64,000 nucleotides of DNA from Kitasatospora sp. MAA19 (GTDB lineage: Bacteria > Actinomycetota > Actinomycetes > Streptomycetales > Streptomycetaceae). Under the pieces are notes generated by a model that did no database searches, was not told the DNA's origin, and worked only from the letters and a program-made list of their open reading frames with translations. The stretch spans positions 1 through 64,000 of the forward strand of contig NZ_JARXYZ010000034.1 of NCBI RefSeq assembly GCF_029894125.1. Reading direction: 5' to 3'. Each line of letters begins with the position of its first letter. Position 1 is the stretch's first letter. This document shows, one piece after another, positions 52,947 to 63,168 of this stretch. A program made the translations under genes and the position numbers.

Positions 52947-53708
52947 GTGGCGGTGGTGTGGCCCTTGGCCCGGGCGCGGTCGATCGCGGGTGGCGGCGGG
53001 CGGCTCGGCCGGGCGGTGCGGGTGCACCGTCGGTTCCGGCCGATGTCGTGGCGCGCCCGGGCGTGGGTGGACGCCGCCGCGGCCGCCGTCGCCGCAGCGG
53101 CCTGGCCGGCGACCGGGGAGTGGTGGCCCGCGCCCGTGGTGGCGGCCGTCGCGCTCACGGCCACGAGCGGCTACGGGTGGCTGCGGCCGACGCCGGGCCT
53201 GCGGTCCGTCCACGTGCACGAGGGCGGGCTGGTGCTGGTCGGGGCGGACGGCAGCGAGCGGCCGCTGCCGTGGGAGGCGGTGGAGGCCACCGAGTACTCC
53301 CCCGGCGGGCGGCGCGGGGTGGGCGAGGGCCGGATATGGCTGGTCGGCGTGGACGAGCCGCTGGCGGTGGCGCATCTACGGCGGCTGGACGGGCTCTTCC
53401 GGGAGCTCGACGAGCGGCTCTCCCCCGGGCTCCGGGGTGCACTGCACGAGGCACTGCGCACGGAGGGGGCCGTCCGGTTCGCCCGGGGGCGACTGTCCGT
53501 GACGGCCGGCGGGCTGGTGCACCGGCCGCCGCACCCGCTCGCCGCGACGGAGGCGTTCCGGTGGGCGGAGGTGCGGTCCGCGCAGGCCTCCGACCTCGGG
53601 GAACTGGAGATCCGCACGTACTCGGCCGGCCTGCCGCTCACCTTCCCGGTCCCGAACGCCGGCGCGGCGGCGGCGTTCATCGAGGAGGTCCGGGACCGGA
53701 GCCTCTGA
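52947..53708 (+). CDS. Hypothetical membrane-associated protein, PH-like
   Basis: A 253-residue protein with a short hydrophobic region at about 35-75 (two TM helices: VDAAAAAVAAAAWP, WWPAPVVAAVALTATSGYGWL) and a C-terminal soluble part with repeated beta-strand patterns (VHVHEGGLVLVGADGSERPLPWEAVEATEY; LSVTAGGLVHRPPHPL), suggesting two PH-like units. The start is uncertain: GTG 52947 is 8 nt after GGGAGG, which makes it the best candidate. I cannot assign a function. Confidence 0.6.
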   Translation: MAVVWPLARARSIAGGGGRLGRAVRVHRRFRPMSWRARAWVDAAAAAVAAAAWPATGEWWPAPVVAAVALTATSGYGWLRPTPGLRSVHVHEGGLVLVGADGSERPLPWEAVEATEYSPGGRRGVGEGRIWLVGVDEPLAVAHLRRLDGLFRELDERLSPGLRGALHEALRTEGAVRFARGRLSVTAGGLVHRPPHPLAATEAFRWAEVRSAQASDLGELEIRTYSAGLPLTFPVPNAGAAAAFIEEVRDRSL

Positions 53709-53727
53709 CCGGCCGGCGACCAGAGGG

Positions 53728-53756
53728 TTGGATTACCGAACTCACCGCTCTACAGT
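53728..53756 (+). promoter_or_regulatory. Promoter of the thiolase gene
   Basis: TTGGAT (53728-53733), a spacer of exactly 17 bp, TACAGT (53751-53756): a good match to the vegetative (HrdB-type) consensus. It begins 20 bp after the preceding gene and 53 bp before the ATG. Confidence 0.65.
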
Positions 53757-53808
53757 GGGTTCGGTTCTCCAACTGATCCCGCACGCCCTCACAGGAAAGG
53801 CGACCGCC

Positions 53809-54996
<1,188 letters not shown>

Positions 54997-55184
54997 GGCG
55001 TGTCCCACCGGGCGGGCCCCACCGGGCGTGTCCGACCGTTCCCGTCGGGCGTGCGACGCGGATCGGGTCGGAGGCTCCCTGATCCCGGCCGCCCCCTAAG
55101 GGTCCGCACCCGCACGCCCCGGAAGGGATCTCTCCATCGCTGAGGGGACGTCAACTTGCCTGCCCCCGACCTACCGTCGCTCAC

Positions 55185-56372
55185 ATGAGTCGACTTCGCA
55201 CCACCGCAGCCGCGGCGGCCCTGCTGCTCGCCCTGCCCCTCTCCCTCGCCGCCGCGGTGCCGGCCCTGGCCGCGCCCGCCGCTCCGGCCGGTGCCTCCGC
55301 CACCCCGACCGCCCCGAACACCGTCCACGTCGATCTCCCGCGTCCGACCGGCCCGTACGCGGTCGGGCAGGAGGTCCTGCACCTGGTGGACCAGAACCGC
55401 CCGGACCCGTGGGTCCCCTCGGCCGGTCCACGCCAGCTGATGGTGTCGATGTACTACCCGGCGAAGGCCGGGACGGGCAGCGCGGCACCGTACATGACCT
55501 CGGCGGCAGCCCGGATGCTGCTGGACGGGAAGATCGAGGGCAACACCATCCCGACCGAGGCGGTGACCGGCACCCGGACCTGGGCGAAGTCCGACGCGCG
55601 CCCGCAGGGCGGCCACTTCCCGATGGTGGTGCTGTCACCCGGCTTCACCATGCCGCGGGCCTCGCTGACCAGCCTCGCCGAGGACCTGACCAGCCACGGG
55701 TACGTCGTCGCGCTGGTCGACCACACCTACGAGAACACCGGGACGACCTTTCCCGACGGGCAGACGCTCCCGTGCGTCATGTGCAACAAGCTGACGACCC
55801 CGGAGTCCTGGGCGGGTCTGGACGAGAGCCGGGCGAAGGACGTCTCCTTCGTCATCGACCAGTTGACCGCCCGCCCCCACCCGGCCTGGCGCTACGCCCG
55901 CATGATCGACCGCGACCGGATCGGCATGGCCGGGCACTCGGCCGGCGGCGCCTCGGCCGTCCCGGCCCTGCTCACCGACGACCGGATCCGGGCCGGGGCG
56001 GACCTGGACGGCAGTATGGACGTCCTGGTCCCCGCCGCCGGCATCGGTGGCAAGCCCTTCCTGATGATCGGCCACCCGCTGCCCGGCGGCGACGAGGACA
56101 TCAGTTGGTCGAAGAGCTGGCCCAACCTCGACGGCTGGAAGCGCTGGCTGACCGTCGCGGGCTCCAACCACGGCACGTTCACCGACTTCCCGCTGTTCTT
56201 CGAGAAGCTCGGCCTGCCCCAGCCTCCCGGCACCACGATGTCCGGCCAGCGGGGCATCGAGCTCACCCGCGCGTACGTGGCGGCCTTCTTCGACCTGCAG
56301 CTGAAGGGTGTGCCGCAGCCGCTCCTCGACGGGCCGACCACCGCCAACCCGGAGGTGCTCTTCCACCCCTGA
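55185..56372 (+). CDS. Secreted alpha/beta hydrolase (PAF-acetylhydrolase-like)
   Basis: A 395-residue exported esterase. Signal peptide about 1-28 (SRLRTTAAAAALLLALPLSLAAAVPALA). The nucleophile elbow is GMAGHSAGGASA (G-H-S-x-G). The central VVLSPGFTMPRASLTSLAEDLTSHGY holds the oxyanion segment and SNHGTFTDF probably carries the catalytic His. Streptomyces homologs are annotated as acetylhydrolases or lipases. The -10-like TACCGT at 55172 lies 7 nt before the ATG without a ribosome-binding site, so a short or absent leader is possible. Confidence 0.88.
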   Translation: MSRLRTTAAAAALLLALPLSLAAAVPALAAPAAPAGASATPTAPNTVHVDLPRPTGPYAVGQEVLHLVDQNRPDPWVPSAGPRQLMVSMYYPAKAGTGSAAPYMTSAAARMLLDGKIEGNTIPTEAVTGTRTWAKSDARPQGGHFPMVVLSPGFTMPRASLTSLAEDLTSHGYVVALVDHTYENTGTTFPDGQTLPCVMCNKLTTPESWAGLDESRAKDVSFVIDQLTARPHPAWRYARMIDRDRIGMAGHSAGGASAVPALLTDDRIRAGADLDGSMDVLVPAAGIGGKPFLMIGHPLPGGDEDISWSKSWPNLDGWKRWLTVAGSNHGTFTDFPLFFEKLGLPQPPGTTMSGQRGIELTRAYVAAFFDLQLKGVPQPLLDGPTTANPEVLFHP

Positions 56373-56452
56373 GCGCCACCCCTGAGCGCCACGCCTGGGC
56401 GCCCCCTGAGAGCCCCTGGGCTCCCTTCCCCGAAGACCGCCCGCTCTCTGAA

Positions 56453-56483
56453 CGCGGCCGCCGGCAGCCCGCCGGCGGCCGCG
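56453..56483. terminator. Terminator hairpin
   Basis: A 13-bp perfect stem (CGCGGCCGCCGGC at 56453-56465, complement at 56471-56483) with a 5-nt loop, between the convergent hydrolase and HxlR genes. Confidence 0.85.
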
Positions 56484-56503
56484 TCGGCGTGCGCCGCCCG
56501 TCG

Positions 56504-57046
56504 CTACGCGGGCACCGCCGCCGAGGCGATCGGTTCGAGCAGCCGGTGCGGGCGGACCAGGGCCCGGGAGACCGGATCGTCCCAGCGGCCGCCGGTGCGG
56601 GCGGGGTTGGGGCGCATCACGACCTCGGCCGGCGGCACGGGCCCGCCGCCGCAGCGCGGACAGGAGCCGACGACGTCCAGGTCGGCGCCGCAGACGGCGT
56701 GCGCGAACAGGTGGTGCGCGCCGCCCGCAGTCGCGTGCCGACCACCCCAGCGGCTCAACTGGTAGAGCGGCCCCCACAGTTCGAGGCCGGCCCCGGTGAG
56801 CAGGTAGCCGTGGCGCAGCGGTGCCTGCCGGTACGGCTCCTTGCGCAGCACACCGGCCGCGACCAGGGCGTTGAGGCGGGCGGTGAGGACGGCGCGGGGG
56901 ATGCCGAGATGGGCGAGGAAGTCGTTGAAGCGCTGCACACCGTAGAAGGCGTCGCGGACGATCAGCAGGCTCCAGCGTTCGCCGACCACCTCCAGGGCGC
57001 GGGCCAGTGCGCAGTCCTGCTGTTCGTAGTCGGTTCCCAGCGCCAT
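56504..57046 (-). CDS. HxlR family transcriptional regulator
   Basis: A 180-residue winged-helix regulator. DCALARALEVVGERWSLLIVRDAFYG and RFNDFLAHLGIPRAVLTARLNALVAAGVL are the HxlR hallmark. A Cys-rich C-terminal extension (about 115-165: HAVCGADLDVVGSCPRCGGGPV) might bind a metal or react with an electrophile. HxlR proteins often sense aldehydes or quinones. ATG at 57046. Divergent from an MFS transporter; the two share 121 bp with paired repeats, so it probably represses the transporter and itself. Confidence 0.92.
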   Translation of the reverse strand: MALGTDYEQQDCALARALEVVGERWSLLIVRDAFYGVQRFNDFLAHLGIPRAVLTARLNALVAAGVLRKEPYRQAPLRHGYLLTGAGLELWGPLYQLSRWGGRHATAGGAHHLFAHAVCGADLDVVGSCPRCGGGPVPPAEVVMRPNPARTGGRWDDPVSRALVRPHRLLEPIASAAVPA

Positions 57047-57074
57047 GCGGGCCAGCCTAGTCCACTCGCCCAAT

Positions 57075-57139
57075 AGGTTCAATGAACAGACCAATGATGG
57101 TAGCGTACCGATCGAGACAAAGGTTCATTCACCAGACCT
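57075..57139. promoter_or_regulatory. Two 19-bp direct repeats, putative HxlR operator
   Basis: AGGTTCAATGAACAGACCA (57075-57093) and AGGTTCATTCACCAGACCT (57121-57139) agree at 15 of 19 positions and begin 46 bp apart. They lie between the divergent HxlR and MFS genes; the second lies 28 bp before the MFS ATG. Two sites on nearly the same helix face suggest cooperative binding. Confidence 0.75.
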
Positions 57140-57167
57140 ATAGGTCCGCGCCCCGGAGGGGACACCC

Positions 57168-58607
57168 ATGCCTCCCGCACCGCCCGGCTCCTCCCCCGCC
57201 ACCGCCGCCGCGCCCGCCCGGCCCGGTGCCACCCTGGCCGCCACCGCGACCGCGACCGCGCTGGTCACCATCGCCTACACCGCCCCCACCGCCTCGCTCG
57301 CCGCCACCGCCCAGGCCGCCCATTTGGGAACCGCCGGGCGGACCTGGATCCTCACCGGCACCCTGATCGGCATCTCCGCGCTGCTGCTCACCGCAGGGAG
57401 CGCCGCCGACGACCACGGCCGCAAACGGGTCTTCACCTTCGGCGTGCTGCTGTTCGCCGCCGCCGAGGCGCTGGCCGCGCTGGCCCCCGGCGGCGCCGTC
57501 TACCTGGCCGCCCGGGTGCTCCTCGGCGTCGCCTCGGCCGCCGTCCTGGCGCCCGCGCTCGGCCTGATCAGCCACGCCCACCCGCCCGGGCCGGGCCGGA
57601 TCCGGGCGCTCGGGGTCTGGGGCGCCGCCGTCGGCCTCGGCATCGCGGTCGGCCCGGTGTACGGCGCGCTGGTCGAGCAGCACGCCGGTTGGCGCGCGGT
57701 CAGCGGCGGGATCGCGGTCGTCTCGGCGGCCGTGGCGGCCTACTCGGCCGCCGTCCTCACCGAGTCGCGGGCCGAGCGACCGCGCGCCCTCGACCCGTAC
57801 GGGGTGCTGACGCTGGCCGCCGGGACGTCCTGCCTGATCGCCGGGCTGGCCGAGGGCCGTGGCGGCTGGGGGCGGCCGGTGGTCGTCGCCCTGCTGGTGT
57901 TCGGGGTGCTGCTGCTGGCGCTGTTCGGACTGGTCGAGGCGAAGGTCCGGGAGCCGATGCTGGACCTCGCGCTGTTCCGCAGCCCCGGCTTCGTCGCCGC
58001 CACCGGCGGGGCTCTGTTCACCGGGCTCTCGCTGGTCGGCTTCATGAGCTACCTGCCGACCCTCCTCCAGGGCGTGCTGGGCCTGTCCGGCCTGGCGGCG
58101 GGCGGGGTGCTGGCGCTCTGGTCGGGACTGTCGGTGCTGTCCGCGCTGCAGGCCCGGCGACTGGCGGCGCACCTGTCGGCCACCGCACAGGTCGCCGTCG
58201 GGCTCGCGGTCTGCGGCCTGGGCCAGGCGGGCCTGTACGGGCTGACGCCGGGCTCCACCTGGCTGCGGCTCGCACCGGGGCTCGCGGTGGCGGGTATCGG
58301 CAGTGGGGTGCTCAACGCGGCGCTCGCCCGGCTGGCGGTCGGCAGCGTCCCGGCGCACCGGGCAGCCATGGGATCGGGTGCCAACAACACCTCCCGGTAC
58401 ATGGGTTCGGCGCTCGGCGTGGCGGTGACGGTGGCCGTCGTCGGCTCGGCCCCGCCTGGAGGCCCCGGCCGCGAGGCCGCGGCGCGCGCCCTGGCGGCGG
58501 GCGCGGACCGGGCCGTACTGGTCGCCGCCAGCCTCTGCCTGGTCGGCGCACTGCTCGCCCTGGCCGCCCGCGCCGCCGAGGCCCGGGAACGGGTCGCGGC
58601 ACCGTGA
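57168..58607 (+). CDS. MFS efflux transporter (DHA2/EmrB-QacA type)
   Basis: A 479-residue drug:H+ antiporter with about 14 TM helices. Signatures: WILTGTLIGISALLLTAGSAADDHGRKRVFTFG (motif A, DDHGRKR), a central LFRSPGFVAATGGALFTGLSLVGFMSYLPTLLQGVLGLS (helices 9-10 region), and GIAVGPVYGALVEQHAGWR (motif C). Substrates are usually antibiotics or dyes. ATG at 57168 with GGAGGGG upstream. Probably induced when the HxlR protein binds an inducer. Confidence 0.9.
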   Translation: MPPAPPGSSPATAAAPARPGATLAATATATALVTIAYTAPTASLAATAQAAHLGTAGRTWILTGTLIGISALLLTAGSAADDHGRKRVFTFGVLLFAAAEALAALAPGGAVYLAARVLLGVASAAVLAPALGLISHAHPPGPGRIRALGVWGAAVGLGIAVGPVYGALVEQHAGWRAVSGGIAVVSAAVAAYSAAVLTESRAERPRALDPYGVLTLAAGTSCLIAGLAEGRGGWGRPVVVALLVFGVLLLALFGLVEAKVREPMLDLALFRSPGFVAATGGALFTGLSLVGFMSYLPTLLQGVLGLSGLAAGGVLALWSGLSVLSALQARRLAAHLSATAQVAVGLAVCGLGQAGLYGLTPGSTWLRLAPGLAVAGIGSGVLNAALARLAVGSVPAHRAAMGSGANNTSRYMGSALGVAVTVAVVGSAPPGGPGREAAARALAAGADRAVLVAASLCLVGALLALAARAAEARERVAAP

Positions 58608-58646
58608 GACGCCGCATCCGCGGGACATCGGACCGGCCGACCTCCT

Positions 58647-58874
58647 GTGCGCGCGGGCCCGTTGCCGGCTGTCCGCACGCCCACGTCCCTGCACGAGGGT
58701 GAGCGGATCGTCACGAGCGGCGAGTACCTCACCGTCGACGTCCCGCCCGGCCGCTACCGCGTGCGGTCCTTGCCCTGCGAGCCCGACCAGTCGGCGGACT
58801 ACTACCTGAAGACCTGCTGCCGCTACGGTGAGCGGTCCGCCGGGGCCGCGTGCGAAGATGGCAGGGCTGGTTGA
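58647..58874 (+). CDS. Possible small protein or gene remnant
   Basis: A 75-codon frame (GTG at 58647) with strongly GC-rich third positions from about 58692 to 58830, typical of coding DNA here. The product contains EYLTVDVPPGRYRVRSLP and three Cys (PCEPD, TCCRYG), no TM or signal. Codon use degrades at both ends, and the 5' part lacks a ribosome-binding site. It may be a truncated remnant of a longer gene, or a true small Cys-containing protein. No family is recognised. Confidence 0.35.
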   Translation: MRAGPLPAVRTPTSLHEGERIVTSGEYLTVDVPPGRYRVRSLPCEPDQSADYYLKTCCRYGERSAGAACEDGRAG

Positions 58875-58900
58875 AACGATCTCCGGACGGTTCTCTGGCC

Positions 58901-61900
58901 ATGGTGAACGACAACGAGCAGCACCGGGGCGAGCCGCAGCAGGACGCCCTGCTGATGATGCCGATCGCGACGGCGCTGGTCGAGGCCGACGGGCGGATCC
59001 TGCACTGGAGCAGCGACGCGGAGGCGCTGCTCGGCTACTCCCCGGAACAGGCCGTCGGCGCCAAGGCCGCCAAGCTGGTGGTCGCCGACGAGCACCGGCC
59101 CGCGGTGCTGGAGCTGTTCCAGCAGATCCTGAGCGGCCGGGCCTGGTCCGGTGTGTTTCCGGTCCGGCACCGGGACGGACACCTGGTGAACCTGGAGTTC
59201 CGTACCTACCCGATCACCGGGCCCGACGGCCGCCTGCTGGTGCTGGCCGTCGCCTCCGAGGTGACCACGCTGCGGCGGATCCAGGCGGATCTGGCCGTGC
59301 TCGACGGCTTCTTCAACCAGTCCCCGGTCGGCATGGGCGTGTTCGACACCCAGCTGCGCTTCGTCCGGCTGAACGAGGCGCTGGCCCGGGCAAACGGCCT
59401 GCCCGCCGGGGAGCACCTGGGCCACCGGCTCACCGAGGTGCTCCCCGGAATCAACGGCGCCGAGGCCGAGGCGGTGATGCGGCGGGTGCTGGAGAACGGC
59501 AGGCCGGTCGTGGACACCCGCTCGCACGGCCGTACCCCGGGTGACCTGCGGCACGACCACGCGTGGTCCGCCTCGTACTTCCGGCTGGAGGAGCCCGGTG
59601 GGCGGGTGCTCGGCGTCAGTACCACCGTCATCGACATCACCGAGCGGTTCCGCGCCGACGCCCGGGCGGCGCGGGCCCAGGAGCGGCTGGCCCTGCTGGT
59701 CGACGCGACCGCCTCCATCGGCACCACGCTCGACCTGCGGCAGACCGCCCGGGAGCTGGCCGAGGCGATGGTGCCCAGGGTGGCCGACATCAGCGGGGTG
59801 TTCGCCCTGGAGGCGCTGGTCGCCGGGCGGCACGTCGACCCGCCCGACCCTGCCACGCCGCAGCTGGTCCGCCGACTGGCCCTGTCCAGCACCGACCCGC
59901 TGTACCCGGCCGAGATGCTGCCCGTGGACTCGCTGTACGAGCTGCCGCCGGACTCCCCGTACACCCGGGCGCTGGCCACCGGGCGGACGGTGGTGGTGCC
60001 GTCCTGGGAGCTTCCGCTACTCAGCGACAGCATCACCGAGCGCCGCCTCCAGGCCTACCGCGGCGAACGGCCGCGCTCGGTGCGGATCACCCCGCTGCGG
60101 GCGCGCGGCACCACGCTCGGCATGGTGGTGTACTCGCGGCGCGGCGATCGGGAGTCCTTCGCGGAGGCCGACATCACCCTCGGCGACGAGCTGGCCTCGC
60201 GGGCCGCCGTCGCGATCGACAACGCCCGGCTGTACCTGCGCCAGCACCAGACCGTGCTGGCCCGGCAGCAGGCGCTGCGCGAGGCGAAGGCCGCCCAGGA
60301 GCGGCTGGCGCTGGTCAACGCGGCGTCCGCCCGGATCGGCACCACTCTCGATCTCGCCCAGACCGCAAAGGAGTTGGCCGAGGTGGCGACACCCCGGTTG
60401 GCCGACGCCGTGGTGGTGGAGGTGCTGGAGGACCTCGTCCGCGGCGAGCGCGAGGCCCGCGCCCCGGAGGACGGCTCGGCGCTGCTGCGACGGATGGCCT
60501 TCCACGCGGCGCCGGGCTCCACCCTGCGGCCGATCGCCCGCACCGGCGGGGTGCACCGCTTCCTGACCGGCTCGCCGTACGCGTGGTGCCTGGCGCACCG
60601 CAAGCCGGTGCTGGTGCCGCGGATGGACGCAGAGGGGATGGCCTGGTTCGCCAACGACCCGATGCGCGCCGCGGCGATACGGGATCAGAACGTGCGCTCC
60701 ATCCTGGTCGTGCCGCTGATCGCGCGCGGTTCCGCGGTCGGCGTCGCCGGCTTCTACCGCACCGTGATGGACCGCCCCTACGAGGACGACGACGTGGCGC
60801 TGGCCGGGGAGTTGGCGGTGCGAGCCGCCGTGTCGATCGACAACGCGCTGCTGTTCACCCGCGAGCGCGACGCGGCCGCCGCCCGGAAGCAGGCGCTGGA
60901 CGAGGCCAGGGCCGCGCAGCAGCGGCTGTCGCTGCTCAACGAGGCCAGCACCCGGATCGGCACCACCCTCGATCTGCACCGCACCGCCCGGGAGTTGGTG
61001 GAGATGGTGATCCCGCGCTTCGCCGACTTCGTCACCGTCGACCTGCGCGACGCGGTGCTCGGCGGCGAGGAGCCCGACGCCGTCCCGGAGAACGGTCCGG
61101 TGCTGATGCGGGCGGTGGCCGTCGGCGGGTACGCCCCGGACGGCACCATGACCGAGGCCTCCGACCAGATCGGCGAGACCTCGCAGTCCGCCCAGCTGTA
61201 CGCGCAGAGCCTGCGCAGCCGGCGCTCGATCCTGGTCTCCGAGGTGACCGAGGAGGAGCTGCGCCGGATCGTCGCCTCGCCCGACCGGGTCGAACCGGGG
61301 CTGGCCGCCGGCCTCCACTCGTACCTGATGGTACCGCTGGTGGCACGCGGACTCGTGCTCGGCGGCGCCGAGTTCGTCCGCACCCACAACCCCGAGCCGT
61401 TCGACCAGGCGGACCGTTCGCTGGCCGAGGAGCTCGCCGCGCGCACCGCCCTCGCGATCGACAACGGCCGGCTCTACCGACGCGAGCGGGACACCGCGCT
61501 CACCCTCCAACGCAGCCTGCTGCCACAGGAGATCCACCGCACCCTCGGCCTGGAGATCGCCTACCGCTACCTGCCCAGCAGCGTGGTCAGCGAGGTCGGC
61601 GGCGACTGGTTCGACGTCGTCCCGCTGTCCTCCGGCCGGGTCGCCCTGATCGTCGGCGACGTGATGGGCCACGGCATCCGGGCCGCCGCCACCATGGGGC
61701 AACTCCGCACCGTCGCCCGCACGTTGATCACCCTCGACCTGGACCCGAACCGCGTCCTGCACCGGCTGGACGAGGCCACCGCCGCACTCGGCGAGGGCCA
61801 GTTCGCCACCTGCGTCTGCGTGGTGTACGACCCGGTGGACCGCCACTGCATCGCCGCCTGCGCAGGCCACCTGCCACCCGTCGTCGCCGACCAGCAGGGG

Positions 61901-62581
61901 CGGGCGCACCTGGTCGAACTCCCGCCCGGCGTGCCGCTCGGAGTCGGCGGAGTCCCGTTCGAGAACGTGGAGTTCACCCTCCCCGAGGAGGCCATCCTGG
62001 CCCTTTACACCGACGGACTGGTCGAGCGCCGGGGCCGCGACATCGACGCGGGCCTGGAGCTGCTCTGCCGGACGATCGCCGACCGCCGCCGCTCACTGGA
62101 GCAGACCTGCGACGCCGTACTGACCGAACTCACCGGACGCACCAGCGAGGACGACATCGCCATCATCATGGCGCAGGTCCGGCCGGCCGACGCGGACCGG
62201 ATCGCCAGCCTGCCGCTCACCGGCGACCACTCGATGGTCGCCCACTCGCGCCGCTTCACCCGCGAGACGCTGTCCGCCTGGGGCCTCGAACCGCTCATCG
62301 ACTGGGCCGAGCTGCTCACCAGCGAGCTGATCACCAACGCCCTGGTGCACGCCGGATCCCCCACCCAGCTGCGGCTGTTCTGCAACCGGACGCTCACCGT
62401 CGAGGTCGCCGACCAGGAGAGCGAGGCGCCCCGGATCCGCCGCGCCCGCGCCGACGACGAGGGCGGGCGCGGCATCCACCTCGTCAACGAGCTCGCACAC
62501 CGCTGGGGCAGCCGCCGCACCAAGGACGGCAAGGTGGTCTGGTTCGAGCTGGAACTGCCCCCGGGCAGCTCGGCCGATTAG
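58901..62581 (+). CDS. Multi-sensor SpoIIE phosphatase with PAS, GAF and ATPase domains
   Basis: A 1226-residue cytoplasmic protein. Two PAS domains (about 15-125 and 130-260) come first, then three GAF modules (about 270-435, 470-655, 680-850). Each GAF is preceded by the same ERLALL...IGTTLDL..TA.EL motif. A PP2C/SpoIIE phosphatase (about 865-1075; VGGDWFDVVPLSSGRVALIVGDVMGHG, LYTDGLVERRGRDID) and a C-terminal HATPase of anti-sigma-kinase type (about 1100-1220; LLTSELITNALVHAGSP, GGRGIHLVNELA) follow. It should turn light, redox or ligand signals into dephosphorylation of an anti-anti-sigma factor. ATG at 58901; a GTG at 58850 lies in low-GC3 sequence. Confidence 0.9.
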   Translation: MVNDNEQHRGEPQQDALLMMPIATALVEADGRILHWSSDAEALLGYSPEQAVGAKAAKLVVADEHRPAVLELFQQILSGRAWSGVFPVRHRDGHLVNLEFRTYPITGPDGRLLVLAVASEVTTLRRIQADLAVLDGFFNQSPVGMGVFDTQLRFVRLNEALARANGLPAGEHLGHRLTEVLPGINGAEAEAVMRRVLENGRPVVDTRSHGRTPGDLRHDHAWSASYFRLEEPGGRVLGVSTTVIDITERFRADARAARAQERLALLVDATASIGTTLDLRQTARELAEAMVPRVADISGVFALEALVAGRHVDPPDPATPQLVRRLALSSTDPLYPAEMLPVDSLYELPPDSPYTRALATGRTVVVPSWELPLLSDSITERRLQAYRGERPRSVRITPLRARGTTLGMVVYSRRGDRESFAEADITLGDELASRAAVAIDNARLYLRQHQTVLARQQALREAKAAQERLALVNAASARIGTTLDLAQTAKELAEVATPRLADAVVVEVLEDLVRGEREARAPEDGSALLRRMAFHAAPGSTLRPIARTGGVHRFLTGSPYAWCLAHRKPVLVPRMDAEGMAWFANDPMRAAAIRDQNVRSILVVPLIARGSAVGVAGFYRTVMDRPYEDDDVALAGELAVRAAVSIDNALLFTRERDAAAARKQALDEARAAQQRLSLLNEASTRIGTTLDLHRTARELVEMVIPRFADFVTVDLRDAVLGGEEPDAVPENGPVLMRAVAVGGYAPDGTMTEASDQIGETSQSAQLYAQSLRSRRSILVSEVTEEELRRIVASPDRVEPGLAAGLHSYLMVPLVARGLVLGGAEFVRTHNPEPFDQADRSLAEELAARTALAIDNGRLYRRERDTALTLQRSLLPQEIHRTLGLEIAYRYLPSSVVSEVGGDWFDVVPLSSGRVALIVGDVMGHGIRAAATMGQLRTVARTLITLDLDPNRVLHRLDEATAALGEGQFATCVCVVYDPVDRHCIAACAGHLPPVVADQQGRAHLVELPPGVPLGVGGVPFENVEFTLPEEAILALYTDGLVERRGRDIDAGLELLCRTIADRRRSLEQTCDAVLTELTGRTSEDDIAIIMAQVRPADADRIASLPLTGDHSMVAHSRRFTRETLSAWGLEPLIDWAELLTSELITNALVHAGSPTQLRLFCNRTLTVEVADQESEAPRIRRARADDEGGRGIHLVNELAHRWGSRRTKDGKVVWFELELPPGSSAD

Positions 62582-62592
62582 CGCGGCCTGCG

Positions 62593-62616
62593 ACCTGCTA
62601 CCTGCTACCTGCTACC
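62593..62616. repeat. 7-bp tandem repeat after the SpoIIE-type gene
   Basis: ACCTGCT is repeated three times (62593-62613) plus a partial copy, 12 bp after the stop. No coding role is seen. Confidence 0.8.
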
Positions 62617-62748
62617 AAGCATCCCGACCTGCGATCACAACGGCTGGTTGTCGCTCGCGCGGTGCGGTTGTTGGCCGGTCCGGGCACCGAACGGATTTCC
62701 TGGTGCCACGGCGGGACAGTCCCGACCGGTCGCACCGGAGGAGTCATC

Positions 62749-63153
62749 ATGCAGCAGAGCGACGCCCGCACCGTCGTCACCGACTACGTCACCTTCCTCG
62801 CCGCGGGCGAGCGCGAGGCCGCCATCGCGCTGTTCGCCGAGGACGCCACCTGGGCCTACCCGGGAGACCTGGCGCTGTCCCGCACCTGGCGGGGCAAGCA
62901 GGAGATCTTCGGCGACTTCCTCGGCCGGGTCGGCACCCTCTTCGCCCCCGACGGTCTGCCCGAGATCACCCTCACCCAGGTGCTCGCCGACGGCCCGCAG
63001 GCCGTCGCCGAGTGGACCACCAAGGGCACCGCCGCCAACGGCGCCGCGTACGAGAACCACTGCCTGGGCGTCTTCACCGTGGAGGACGGCCGGATCACCG
63101 CCGTCCGCGAGTACCTGGACACCGACCACGTCGCGCGGACCCTGCTGGCCTGA
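62749..63153 (+). CDS. SnoaL-like / NTF2-fold protein
   Basis: A 134-residue protein of the ketosteroid-isomerase/SnoaL cone fold. VVTDYVTFLAAGEREAAIALFAEDATWAYPG, WRGKQEIFGDF and ENHCLGVFTVEDGRITAVREYLDT form the usual family pattern. The catalytic Asp/His of polyketide cyclases cannot be assigned with certainty, so its substrate is unknown. ATG at 62749 with GGAGGAG 5 nt upstream. It stands alone, 15 bp from the convergent queA. Confidence 0.88.
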   Translation: MQQSDARTVVTDYVTFLAAGEREAAIALFAEDATWAYPGDLALSRTWRGKQEIFGDFLGRVGTLFAPDGLPEITLTQVLADGPQAVAEWTTKGTAANGAAYENHCLGVFTVEDGRITAVREYLDTDHVARTLLA

Positions 63154-63168
63154 ACGATGCCTGCGCGG

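Noticed and set aside
59563-63153. 1196-codon + strand frame overlapping the SpoIIE-type gene
   Set aside because: Frame-shifted shadow. Only the last 134 residues, starting at 62749, form the real SnoaL-like protein.
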